Shown: positions 1 to 11,032 of the stretch, in pieces
Numbering within the stretch: the first letter of the stretch is position 1
Layout of the letters: each line of letters starts with the position of its first letter
DNA from: Actinomucor elegans
Lineage: Eukaryota; Mucoromycota; Mucoromycetes; Mucorales; Mucoraceae
NCBI GenBank assembly: GCA_026027325.1
Contig: JAMSLZ010000008.1
Location: 310,001-374,000, forward strand
Direction: 5' to 3'
DNA: 64,000 bases
The notes under the pieces: generated by a model
What the model saw: only the letters and a program-made list of their open reading frames with translations
Told to the model about the DNA's origin: nothing
Database searches by the model: none
Made by a program: the position numbers and the translations under genes

Positions 1-623
1 GCTCATCAAATCCATATCACTCTTTGATAGCTGGTGTTTTTGCAACTGCTGTTTCAATGATTTACGATATGATTTGTTCAAGGTTGATTTGCTTCTTTGA
101 TGCGTGTTTCCCAATAGCTGCTCATTGCTATTGCTTGTACCTGAAAACGTCGGTGATTTCATAGGTTCATCCACGAGTTTGGATGATGATAAGGTTCGAG
201 TTAAACTGTTTGGTGGTATAATATCTGAAGTTCTAGGCTTTCGGCTAGTACTACTCGTACTATTTGCGTCTTCGTTGTATCGATCCACTGAATTTCGGTT
301 ACTATTGTTATTGGTATATGAGTGAACTGAATATTTGGAGACTGATTCCGCTTCGGAATCGGTTACTGAAAGAGAATCTGGACTCCAACGTCTCGGAGGT
401 CTACATTGAATGACCATGCCGCTACAAGCAGTATGGCAATTGTACCCGCACTCTAGGTCATCATTAGCATTTTGGATAATTTACGCGTCGGCTGTATTTT
501 ACCTGTACACTGAACGCCTTGTCTGGCTAAACCCCATAATAACTTTTCACAGTAATCGCAATAGACTAGTCCTTGAAAATTCTTTTCTTTAAATATATGG
601 TATTTAATGGCTGCAGAGGGCAT
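1..623 (-). CDS. C1 (phorbol-ester/diacylglycerol-type zinc finger) domain protein, 3' part off the window
   Basis: Two exons are visible: 503-623 and 1-452, with a 50-bp GT-AG intron between them; the frame stays open to the window edge, so the gene is C-terminally truncated here. The start is the ATG at 623. Residues about 8-58 form a C1 zinc finger: HIFKEKNFQGLVYCDYC, then LWGLARQGVQC, ECGYNCH and a final Cys, with the His/Cys spacing of the family. The intron falls between the second and third Cys pairs. After the finger comes a Ser/Thr/Asn-rich linker. C1 domains bind diacylglycerol, small GTPases or membranes in kinases, RhoGAPs, RhoGEFs and DAG kinases; which of these this is cannot be told without the missing part. 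Confidence 0.8.
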
Positions 624-1641
624 TTTATTCAATTTTCAAGACAGAAAAAAGAAAAAGGAATAAAAAATATTAGAAGAAACTGGAGTTTTTATACTTTGCA
701 TGTGAATTCTCGGTGGGTTTTTCCCTATCAAACTTGTAGCATTTGTAATTCGGCTTTGTTCAGCTTGAAAATAAGAATGAGGCGCCTACCGATATCTGAT
801 TGGTGATTGTAAGCCTATTTCTTTTTCATTGGCCAGAGGAGATTGAACACATGACGGAGAAAGAATTGTTTTTGCAGAATTATTCACTTGCGCCAAAGGA
901 CGGTTTTTGAAACTGAGGAGCGGGGAATAAAATACCAATAGGCGGTTTTTTTTTTTTTTTTTTTTTTTGTTCTGCGTAGCCCGCTTATGCGTTTCACTTT
1001 GAAAATTGAGGTGGTCCCTAAGACATCAATTTTTTATATAAGATATGCGAAAGCTGACCGAGCACAAATGCGTAAATGTTACCACAACATGCGGGCTTTC
1101 TTTGTTTTCTTTGTTTCTTCAAACGAAAGAGACTTTAATAGTGACTAAATCACCTACCAAAAAGACTACAAAAAAAAAACAACTACAGATCATTGAAAAC
1201 TATTTTAAAACAAACTCGAAAATAACTTGCATTATTTAATTATCACATTAGTAAAAGATGTAGATATATAAATGTCATATTTGATTAGTATTTTATGCGC
1301 TATTAAAACTACTAGAGAACCTCGAGTAGACGTATATGGTAATAATTATGCTTAAAGAAGTATTCATATCCTCCTGGTATCAATGGCGTTAGGCTTTTCG
1401 GATGTAGAGACGATTGCCGATTCGAATACTCGAACACATCCATATAAACTTTGGTTTCACATTAATAAAAAAAAAGATCAAAAAGCCTTTCAAAAGCTTC
1501 CTAACTTACACCCATATCTTTCTCCCAAGTATGATAATATTCAGATCAATTGTTACACTAATCCGCTTTTATTAAGCAAGAAGTTTCAAGAAAATACAGT
1601 ATATGCAACTTTTTAATATTATGTACAATACAAGAAGAGGT
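624..1641. other. Intergenic gap, no gene seen
   Basis: About 1 kb between two minus-strand genes. It holds a run of 23 T at 946-968, in the upstream region of the C1-domain gene. Two plus-strand ORFs of 64 and 77 codons have no recognisable domain and low-complexity composition, and I do not call them genes. Confidence 0.6.
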
Positions 1642-2911
1642 CTAATTTTTCTTCTTTATAACGGTTGTAGTAGAAGTAGGAGAAGAAGTATTATCGGTCT
1701 ACAAGTGGCAACTTGTTAATGTCAGATCTTACAATAAAATGGTGCACAACTTACTTTTGCATTCAGGGTACGGTTTGGTATTTGCTTGCTCTTTTTTTTT
1801 TTTTGCTCTTTTTTCAAAGACTCGTCTATTAAATGTCTAATCTTGATGGGCTGAGAATTGCCTTTTAGCAAATCATCAAGTACAACGAATAATTGGTATG
1901 AAGCCTATAGAAAAAGGTTATAAAATGCATTTGGGGAAAGTAGATCCATATCTTACATAGGCATCTAAAGCGGCATATTTCTTTTGAACTGGTGATAGTT
2001 CAGCTTTTCCCCAGTTACTGATTCTAACTTTACCTTTTGCCATATTTTGATCGAGCTAAAATATGTGTTAATTCATGCACAGTCAGCAAACAATGAATAC
2101 TTACAAAGATACCAGTCAAGGCTCTTAGAGATCTTAGATGAGAAATACCCATCTTTGGTGACTGTGTTTGTTCTGCCATATCTCTTAGTTCCACTAGACC
2201 ATTGGTCACAATTCCAAAATCTCGATAAAGCTTTAAACCATCGGCACCAATATTTACACCACTTTTTAAACAGGATTTATCTTGAAAGAACTTGATCAGC
2301 TCGAACGGCAGGCCTATGTATCCATATGTTAACTCAAGTTGCTCTTTTATTACGAATAGCTCAATTTTACCTGGCATGCGAGAGAGTTGTATTAACAATA
2401 TGGTATCTGCATTGCATATCTGCACCAGAGAGACTTTGTTCTCGGGTTTACCCTTGACAAAAGTAGGTGGCCATTCAAGATCCAAACCAAAAATCTTATC
2501 TTCTCCTTTATTCGACATGAGTTGGCGCAGACGCTCATTGGTTGCTTCCAGGCTATCTGTACACTCCACTGTGTAATGGCTTGGATATGTGAGCTGAGGC
2601 AAAGCAGATAAATAGGCACTGAATCGGGCATTGCTCTCAGCTCTCAGCTCTTCCATTTTCTCTCGTTCTTGTTTTAATCGAAGCTTTTCTAGCTTAGCAG
2701 CTTTGGCCGCAATGTCGATAGGATTTGTAGGTGGAGGAGAACTAGAACGTTTTTTGGGATCATGTTGTATTGTTACTTGAGACTGAGATTGTTTCTTTTG
2801 GATAGTAGTTGTTGATGGTGGCGGTGACTTTAACTTGATGGGCATTCGTTTATGTAGGGATCTAGATGGAAATTGGTTTAGGACAAGATTATACAAAATA
2901 TTAAAGAACAT
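1642..2911 (-). CDS. WRN-like DEDDy 3'-5' exonuclease
   Basis: Four exons (2105-2911, 1957-2055, 1755-1904, 1642-1698) encode about 370 aa. The exonuclease core shows all three motifs: Exo I FGLDLEW (Asp144, Glu146), Exo II NIGADGLKLYRDFG (Asp224) and Exo III YAALDAY (Tyr296, Asp300), the Tyr marking the DEDDy class that includes the Werner-syndrome exonuclease and RNase D. These enzymes remove nucleotides from 3' ends using two metal ions. Before the core lies a 100-residue Ser/Pro-rich and then Lys/Glu-rich, coiled-coil-like region; after it a short Lys-rich tail. No helicase or HRDC part is present, so it resembles the stand-alone plant and fungal WRN exonucleases. A second in-frame Met at residue 23 could be the true start. 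Role in DNA repair or RNA processing is inferred from the family. Confidence 0.88.
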
Positions 2912-3145
2912 TACTTGATACTGGTTTGTTCAGCCTTAAGGATACTAGCAGAAGAGGACATGTATTCTTTAATTACAATAGGGTTTGATGTTAACTTGGT
3001 ACACTGGCGCGATAGTCTGCCAGAAAAGGATATCATAGTCTGCTATGTGGTATCTCGAAAGACAGGAGGAAACTTTTTTTTTTTTTGGTTTGAAAAGGTG
3101 TTTAAGTAAAAAGTCACATTTTTTTATTTATTTAAAAAGCAGTGA

Positions 3146-5019
3146 TTATTTCAAATCAACAAAGAATTGCCATCTACCTTCTTGTAAACCCTTTGCAGTA
3201 TCTTCCAGTAAGATTTCTCTTCTCAACTTTACATAAACTGTTTTATCTAATACTGCCTGTCTTAATTCTGCAATTTTCTCAGGTTCCAATGGCTTTTCCA
3301 ACAGTTCAGACAATTGTTCCGTAGCCATTTCTAAATCACGTTGGTTATCCTATAAAAAAAAAGGCACGTTAATAGCTGTTTCACGCATTTCTGATGTCTA
3401 TTATACCTCAAATAGTTCTGTTTGGTTGGTTCTGTCAAGATAGAATGCAAATGCATATGTCCATTTTAGCGTGGTTCGACATTGTACTGTTACATCCACT
3501 GCCTTTTTGAGAAATTGTACTTCAATCCATGAAAGATCACTAGTCTGTTGCATTTCTTCCATTTTTCTTTCAGTTTTTTGATATAAATCTTGGTCTAGTT
3601 TGGCAGATTGTTCATGATTTGCATATCTATTATAGTACTATTGAACAGTTCAGTCTACTGTTCTGCACAGTATTCATTCCACTTACATGAAGGTATCTCT
3701 CCAAACTGGCGCGGGATTGTGTTTGGCTATCTCTAGCTTCTTCGCTACTTCTTTCGTCATATCGATTACATGTATACCAAGAAGTACCATGTTCGGTCCA
3801 AGGCCCTGTAGAATGATGAATATCAAGTAGCTAACATTACAAATGATCTTACCCATGCAAACCCAACAAAATTCATATCTACACTTTCTACAAGTCATAT
3901 GGTTACAACCGCCATTCTTTTCAATAGTTGAATGGCATTTAGGACATTCTTTTGTATGAGCAGATATCCAATTGGCAGTTTCTGAATCATCTTCGCACTT
4001 TTGTAACCATTTCTTGACTAATACGCAAATACAAGGTTGATGATCATGCAGGCCACACCCAAAGCAGAAACGACAGGAACATTTACATTCAACCGTAGGC
4101 ACAATGCAAGTTAAAGAAGTACTTGGAACGGTACATTCGATAGCATATTCACAATCTGGAGCAGGACACCATCTTAAGAAGTCATTATCATCAACAAAAG
4201 TTCGATTCAATAATTCACGGTATTTGCTATTCGTTTGTGGGTCCACCAGTAATGCTACTGTCTTTTCATCTACAATCACGTCGCAGTCGCTTTGAGGACA
4301 CTGAATTCTTCTTGACTCTCCTTCTTCCCTGATCTTTTGGAACAAGTAATGTGTATAACAGTTTCTGCAGAACCGATGTCCACACGAGACACTGGTGGTC
4401 TCCATATCAGCATCATCATCACAACATATTTCACACATAAAATCTGGACTGATGTCTTTGGCAAGGACAATCGCGTGCTTTAAATCAGATACAGATGAAA
4501 CGCCTGCTCTCTTTAGCACCTCGACCTGATTTTCCATGTATTGTTCAAGCAACTTTTCCTTGTTCCAACGAAAGTATCGCAATAATGTAGCAGTATCTTC
4601 AGTTGAAAGGCCTAAAGAAGTATGGTTAATAATTAAACTAGAGAGCAATATATCATTCGTACCTGATATAGCAGACACGTGTGATACTTCTTTATCCTGT
4701 TTGTTTTGAAGAGAAGCTGAACTGAGGACGGTAAAGTCTATTTGGTATGCTTTCTTTTGCTGCTGCTCTGCAAATACATCATCGTTCATATCATCATTAC
4801 TATTATAGCCTTCACTCTCTAACAAAGTCTGTTCGTTATAAAAGAGTTATCTATACATGTTATGCTTGATTTACCACTCATGGAACTGCCAAAATCAGAA
4901 TCATCTTCATACTAAATTGTTATAAACCTTTAATCTATGCATGACTATTGGAATTACTTTTTTTTTTTTTTTTTTTTTTTTACCATGCATTCGTCTTCAA
5001 AATCACTTTCAGAACTCAT
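3146..5019 (-). CDS. Ariadne-type RBR E3 ubiquitin ligase
   Basis: Seven exons (4984-5019, 4875-4911, 4663-4818, 3853-4611, 3687-3805, 3407-3637, 3146-3349) give 513 aa, normal for ariadne-1 (about 500-560). Order of parts: acidic N-terminus, UBA-like segment ([15 protein letters not shown]), RING1 (from CEICC near residue 136), IBR, RING2 with GGCNHMTC, whose first Cys (near 312) is the active-site thioester Cys of RBR ligases, then the helical ariadne domain ([33 protein letters not shown]). RBR enzymes take ubiquitin from an E2 onto this Cys before passing it to substrate; ariadnes work with neddylated cullins. The tiny second exon fixes the reading frame, and its acceptor was chosen because the two nearer AGs either break the frame or hit a stop. 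Intron 3 is a multiple of three, so an unspliced reading also stays open, but removing it restores the family spacing. A run of 24 A (sense) sits right after the first donor. Confidence 0.93.
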
Positions 5020-7199
5020 TATGTTATTGGTTATAAAAAAGGGCGCGTCTTTTAAAAGAAATAAGAAAGAGAAAAGAAGAGAAAAATAACACTATCGGAG
5101 GTAGTTTATAAAAAACAAAAATAAAAAAAAGACCACTTACTTCTTTACATTTTTGACTGCGTGAGCGCTTGCAAAGGGGAATTCCCTAATTAGTTTAGGC
5201 GGTTTAGAACCGACCTTTATGGATAAAACATTCAGTCAAATAGGAGAGCGAAGCCGTCGTATTATTGGTTAAAGAGGTGGCAATCCCCAGATTTGAGTGG
5301 GAGAAAGCTCGAGAACAGATCGGTGTTTTTTTAATAGTCCCGTTTCATTGGTTGGTAAAGATGAAACCTTTGGCATTTTTCAAATCATAAATTTGTCATT
5401 GGTATTTTCACATATAATAAAGGTATTCAAAATAATTTTAAACAAGGCTTATAAAAAATCAAACAGTACCTTAAACAATGTAAAGTCCAAGCTATATTTT
5501 GCTCAGAATATTGAGTTAATGTGGATTTATATGCAACTTTTGGATGTTTTCAGCTTATGCCAAAAAGTTAACTCTCTATATGCATGAAATTTTAAAAGAA
5601 AAAAATACGAAACCATCAGTCCAAATGCGTCTGCTGTCTCCACTCCAAATACTCGATGTATTCACTTGCGAGGTTAGGCCAAATATTTGCAATTTCGAGG
5701 CGCAAAGGGGTTAAACAGTGTAGAAAAATAAAAAGTTACAAACAATTGATTAGTTGTCGGAGCCTCATAAACTATTTTATCGAATGTTTCATTGGAGAGA
5801 TTTAATTTTATAGCGGTCTTTAAACAATGATCTCTTGTTACTTTAAACGTGTTTTTGTACTAAAAAAAAAATATATATATATATATATATCATATAAACA
5901 CACAGTACACTAATAGCATTTATGTAGAATTTAAATATGCCTTGGATGGTGTAATAAGTATGCTATTTTGTTTATTAAATTCTGTGTATTAATAGCGAGT
6001 TAGAAGTAATTTTTACGATTTCGGTTCTACACCAACGAATTGGCTATTTTCTATAAAAAATAACTAATTTACGCTTTTAGATAAACCAAATATTTTTTAT
6101 TTTAGTCATGTCCGATAACCAAATGATTCAGTTAAAATTTTTAAAAATTGGTCATTATTGGTTATACCTCACAAAAAAATCAAATATCTCTGAAAACTAA
6201 AACCAGTCACGTTTTAAACCTCGCTAATAGTGTGGGAATAATATGCAGATCTTTATTGGGTGGCGGAGAGTGGTTACCAGTTCAGCTTCTTCTGATGTAT
6301 AGTCTGGCATTCCTTCTCGAACATTTCTTGCAGACTTTTGGTATTTGAATAATGGTATGGTCAGAAAAGGTGGATCAAGTTGACGTCAAAATCAAACAAT
6401 TGCTGGGATAAATAAATTTTAGAATATCTGCTTGTTGAGTAATTAACTTTTATAACAACAGGCTTTAGATAGTTGATTTAGTATCAAAGGTACTATTCCC
6501 ATTAGCGTAAAGTCTATTATGTTTTTCATCATTTTTTCTAGCAAATATACAAAAGAAATTCATTGTTCGTTCGGTATTTCTTAATCAAAGATACGTCTTC
6601 AAAGAATGTAAATCGATCTCGCATGTATCTACTAACTATTTCTCAAGTCCCAACAGACTTATGGATAAAAGTAAAGGCATTATAAATCATAAATGTTGGA
6701 GTCGTGGGAAACTGAAGCATCTTCAAAATCAAAAGAATAAGTTTGGTTTATACATAATTAAAGAAGATGTGTCAAAATGAAGCAGTAACTGTATCATTGC
6801 AGATAGGACTTGCTCATTATAAAGACATCCATCCTAGCCGACTACAATAAGATAGTATATTAGTTATCTATAGCATAGACATTAAAGTTAAACGCTTAAT
6901 ACTTTCTCATCGGCTCAATTCTTTGACGCTTAAAGATATGTTCATACGGTATAGCCCGTCGGACCATGTATAGAAATGTATTAAAACATATACACTTTCA
7001 TAGTATAAACAGGTCTTAAATTATGACTAAACGAGATGTGGGTTACTCAAACTTGTTTTGCCCTGGTTCAGCTAACCAATGATTTATGCTGACAAGAGAG
7101 CTAATAGGTTTACCCCGCAAGTGAATTCATAAAGGAACTTTCCATAGTTCGTTTCTCTTTTTCTTTACCTTTTAATAATAATAATAATAAAAAACTAAA
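5020..7199. other. Intergenic gap, no gene seen
   Basis: This 2.2-kb stretch separates the divergent starts of the ariadne and carnitine acetyltransferase genes, so it should hold both promoters. It is AT-rich, with an (AT)n run near 5870-5890. ORFs at 5297-5587 and 6148-6348 show no known motif and no plausible splice partners. Confidence 0.55.
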
Positions 7200-9266
7200 A
7201 TGGCACCTGTAAGTACACATCTCTATTAGATTCCATAATGGACCGAGATTTATTTGTAATTTCACTTGTAGAATCCCAAGACACCCGTTGATGTTAATGC
7301 TGCAGGTCCCATGCTTCGCTATCAAAAAAATCTTCCCAAATTGCCCGTTCCTGCACTCAAAGAGACACTTCAAAAGTACTTGATGAGCGTTCACCCTCTT
7401 TTGAGCGAGGAAGAATATAAATTTACTGAACAAGCCGTCAAGGACTTTGAGGCTCCTGGTGGTTTAGGTCAAGAATTGCAAAAACGTCTTGTTGCTCGTG
7501 CTCAAGATCCCAACATGGTGAATTGGATGGAAGAATGGTGGAATGATCAAGCCTATATGGGTTATCGTGATCCTGTTGTTGTCTATGTATCCTACTTTTT
7601 TGCTTACAAGGATGACAAGTTGCGCAAGTTACCTGCTCAACGTGCTGCAGCCATCACCACTGCTGCACTCGAATTCAAGAAGCAGATCGTTGAATGCACA
7701 TTGGAACCTGAATATGCCAAGGGCGAGCCTTTGTGTATGGATTCTTACAAGTATATGTTCAACAACTGTCGTATTGCCAAGAAGCCCAGTGATGTAGCTG
7801 CCATCTATGATCCTATCCAGAACACACATATCATTGCCATTCGCAAAAACAAGTTTTACTTTATTGATACTGTCTACAACGGTGTTCAGTTAAGCACTAA
7901 GGAGCTTGAACAACAATTCCAACGTGTTATTGATCAAGCTGGTGATATCAAAGGACTTCCCATTGGTGTCTTGACTTCAGATAACCGTGATAAGGTCACT
8001 GATGTAAGTGTTTAATTTGATTGGCATAGAAATAATGCTTACCAATATGATTTGATAGTATCGTGATATGTTATTGGCTGCTAATCCTCTCAACAAGCAA
8101 GTACTGGAAAAGATTGAAACATCTTCCTTCGTCGTCTGTCTTGATGATTTGACACCCAAGACGCGCGATGAGTTGTGTCGTGCTAACTGGCATGGTGATG
8201 GACGTAATCGCTATTTCGATAAGCCTCTTCAATTCATTGTCTTTGATAATGGTAGAGCTGGTTTCATGGGTGAAGTAAGTGAAAATAGCTCCAATGAGAT
8301 ATATATATGCTGACACAAATGATTTACAGCATTCTTGTATGGATGGCACAGCCACATGCCGTTTGAATGAATATGTTTGCGACGGGTAAATATCAAACAA
8401 TTGACATGACTCATCTTAAATGCTGACAGAACTACAGTCTTGCTAGAAACTTGATCAAGCACGGTCACGACAGCGTTCGTGCCGGCATTCCTCAACCTCA
8501 AGAACTTGTATTTGTAGTGAACAGGGACATCGAAAACGCAGTTCTCGCTGCCGAAAAGAACTTTGAACAATTGATTGCTAAACATGAAATGACTGTCCTG
8601 GCCTATCAAGCATTTGGCAAGAACTTGATCAAAAAGTTCAAGTGCTCGCCTGATGGTTTTGTTCAAATGGCTATTCAACTTGCCTACTACAAGATGTTTG
8701 GCGCTTCTCGTCCTACCTATGAATCCGGCCAAACTCGCAAATTCCAACGTGGTCGTACTGAAACCTGTCGCTCCGTATCCGACGAATCCGTTGCTTTCGT
8801 CAAAGCCTTTGAAAACCCTCATTCAACCAACCAAGAAAAAATCGCTGCTTTCCGTGCTGCCCTCAAGTCTCAAGGTCAATACATGGCTGCTGCTGTGAAT
8901 GGCCATGGCGTTGATCGTCATTTGTTTGGCTTAAAGAACAGCTTGAAGGCCGGTGAAGAAAAGCCTGTCCTGTTCCAAGATCCTGCTTTTGCTTACTCTT
9001 CTCATTGGTACCTTTCCACTTCGCAATTATCTTCTGAACATTTCGATGGTTATGGTTGGGGTCAAGTTGTAAACGATGGTTTTGGTTGTGCTTACATGAT
9101 CAAAGCCAACGCACTTCAATTCAACGTAGCTAGTGTAAAGGATCTTGAAGTCCATGGCACAAAGTTCGTGGGTGGTACTTATCAATTCAAGCAATGTCTT
9201 GAAGATGCTTGCAATGAGTTACGCGACTTGTTGATGACTGAAGTTCCTGCTCAAGCCAAGTTGTAA
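7200..9266 (+). CDS. CAT2: Carnitine O-acetyltransferase with C-terminal PTS1
   Basis: Five exons (7200-7208, 7272-8003, 8059-8274, 8330-8385, 8438-9266) encode 613 aa. It moves acetyl groups between CoA and carnitine so that acetyl units from beta-oxidation can cross organelle membranes. Seen: the catalytic motif HSCMDGTATCRLNEY with the active His near residue 320, the substrate/CoA-site stretch RPTYESGQTRKFQRGRTE (about 429-446), and a C-terminal AKL tripeptide, a canonical type-1 peroxisomal signal. The first coding exon is only MAP (9 nt) followed by an intron. Yeast Cat2 also ends in AKL and reaches mitochondria through an alternative start; a similar dual use is possible here, but I see no clear mitochondrial presequence. 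The fourth exon is only 56 nt and contains the catalytic His. Upstream DNA has a short TAA/ATA run just before the ATG. Confidence 0.95.
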
Positions 9267-11032
9267 AAGAAAAAAAAACCCCCTTTTATTATTGTAAAAT
9301 ATAGATCCTTATAAAGAAAAATGATATGGCCATGATTAAAAGAGCGCTGCCTCATCCAACAAACGCCTGCATATACATCTACTAGTTCTCTTATTTCATT
9401 ATACTCATTTTTGTTACCAAATAAAAACATTCAAAACATATGTATGATCTGCACAATTAAAACAAATAAACATTCGGTGTCATTTCAAGCACTACAGTTC
9501 TTGATTGCCTTGTACAGTGATGATATCAGGGAATTAGCATATTTAGCTAGACCTTAGTTCAGTGCTACATTTTGGTGCGCTAAAACTTTAGCTGAATATC
9601 TACAATAAACATTTGAGCGAAGAGAAGGTTGAACAGCCGCCATTACAAGCAAGATATCTGTCCTCCAGAATGAAAAGTGGGGTCAATTTGCATAATATAT
9701 CCTTTAATCAAGCTTCTAAAAAAAATGTGACAATTCGTTTTGAATTGGTCCAAGTATTTTGACGCGACATTGAACCTGGATCGGAGTAGAGATCTAGACC
9801 TATCCCAGCTTGTAGATATGAATATGCATAATTTACTATCATTCATTAGCTAATCAATCCCATGCTCATTGTACTTCAGACAATGGAAGATCCATATAGT
9901 GGGTGAATTATCTAGTTTGTAATGAACAAACCCATATAACCAGCTACAATCCTATTTGTACTTTTGACTCAAAGTTCAACGCTGGTTATTTAATACCCAA
10001 CGTGTCTACACTTATCGATCAATTCCAATTTAATGTCATGTTTATTAGCTGGATCATACTTAGAATGAAGTGTTGATTCTACTATTAGGACCGTTATTTG
10101 ACTGAATTCCAATGAATATAAACGTATTTTAGGTTTGAATTGTAAACTACATGCATTTTGTATGAATAAGGATTAATGGTCAGTAGACCTCTCCTCCAAT
10201 CCAGGTTCAATGTCACATCTTAATACTAGCATTTTATTCGAATGAATGGCTGCTTCAATTAGAAACCATTATTTAATACGAATTGATGACTAGTAATAAA
10301 TTATGTTTATCCTTAAGCATGAGGACTCGATCTAATCATCAATAGACTTCTCGATAGATTCCTGTTAAAGCTGCATTCGATCAGTTGCTTCTATCCATAC
10401 CTTTTGTATAACTATAGTGTGCAGCTTTTTTTTTTATTAGCCAATGGTTACTAAAAAAAAAAGTGCAGATTAAAAGGTATTAAAATTGATATTCTATCCG
10501 TAGAAAGCAATCAGTGTATATCTACACTTTGCGATATTAATGCAAGTTACATAGAATCAGACCTTCTACAAATGTTGAAAGTATTGCGACAAGATAAAAA
10601 GACAAAGAGTATAGAAATGCTATACTTTTGGATCCCATCGATTGGTTGAATTGAAAAGATATATCGTATCCTATTTGTTTTCCGAAATTCAAAGTTCCAT
10701 TCGTCTCTATTACCAAACTAGATACAATTTTATGATCTATGGTATATCAAGGTACCGGATTCCAATTACTATTTATCAATTTCAATGCAAACGTATACAA
10801 AACATGTCTCATGGTCCACTACAGAAATTCTATAGAGACCTACTATAGTTGCTAGCGCTACCACTTACTATACTGTTACTACTGGTTGCTATGCTATTAT
10901 TTGCTTTTTACCGGTGAGCGTTTGGTTGTTATGCACGTTGAAGGCCGACTATTTATATGTGACTTTTTTCCTGCTATCGAATGTGTCCTTTATTTCTTTT
11001 TTTTTTTTTACCATAGCTACGCGATCGCCACG
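9267..11032. other. Intergenic gap containing degenerate repeat copies
   Basis: 1.8 kb between two plus-strand genes. The middle (about 10010-10410) holds two or three copies of the dispersed degenerate repeat described separately. ORFs at 9643-9846 and 10642-10848 overlap or flank these copies and look non-coding. A pyrimidine-rich tract just before 11010 lies in the promoter of the following gene. Confidence 0.55.
10010..10410 (+). repeat. Dispersed degenerate ~170-bp repeat, 2-3 tandem copies
   Basis: Copies start near 10015, 10182 and 10331. They share the ordered blocks seen elsewhere in the window: a TCGATC/ATTCC-like start, TTTAATGTCATG or GGTTCAATGTCACATCT, then TTAGAATGAA or TTCGAATGAA, then ACTATTAGGACC or ATTAGAAACC and TTATTTGACTGAA or TTATTTAATACGAA. 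The spacing between copies is about 150-170 bp. Similarity was judged by eye. Confidence 0.6.

Noticed and set aside
1383..1616. 77-codon plus ORF downstream of the exonuclease gene
   Set aside because: No recognisable motif and it approaches the 3' end of a confident gene on the other strand.
8229..8822. 197-codon minus ORF inside the carnitine acetyltransferase gene
   Set aside because: Antisense shadow of a confidently identified exon.
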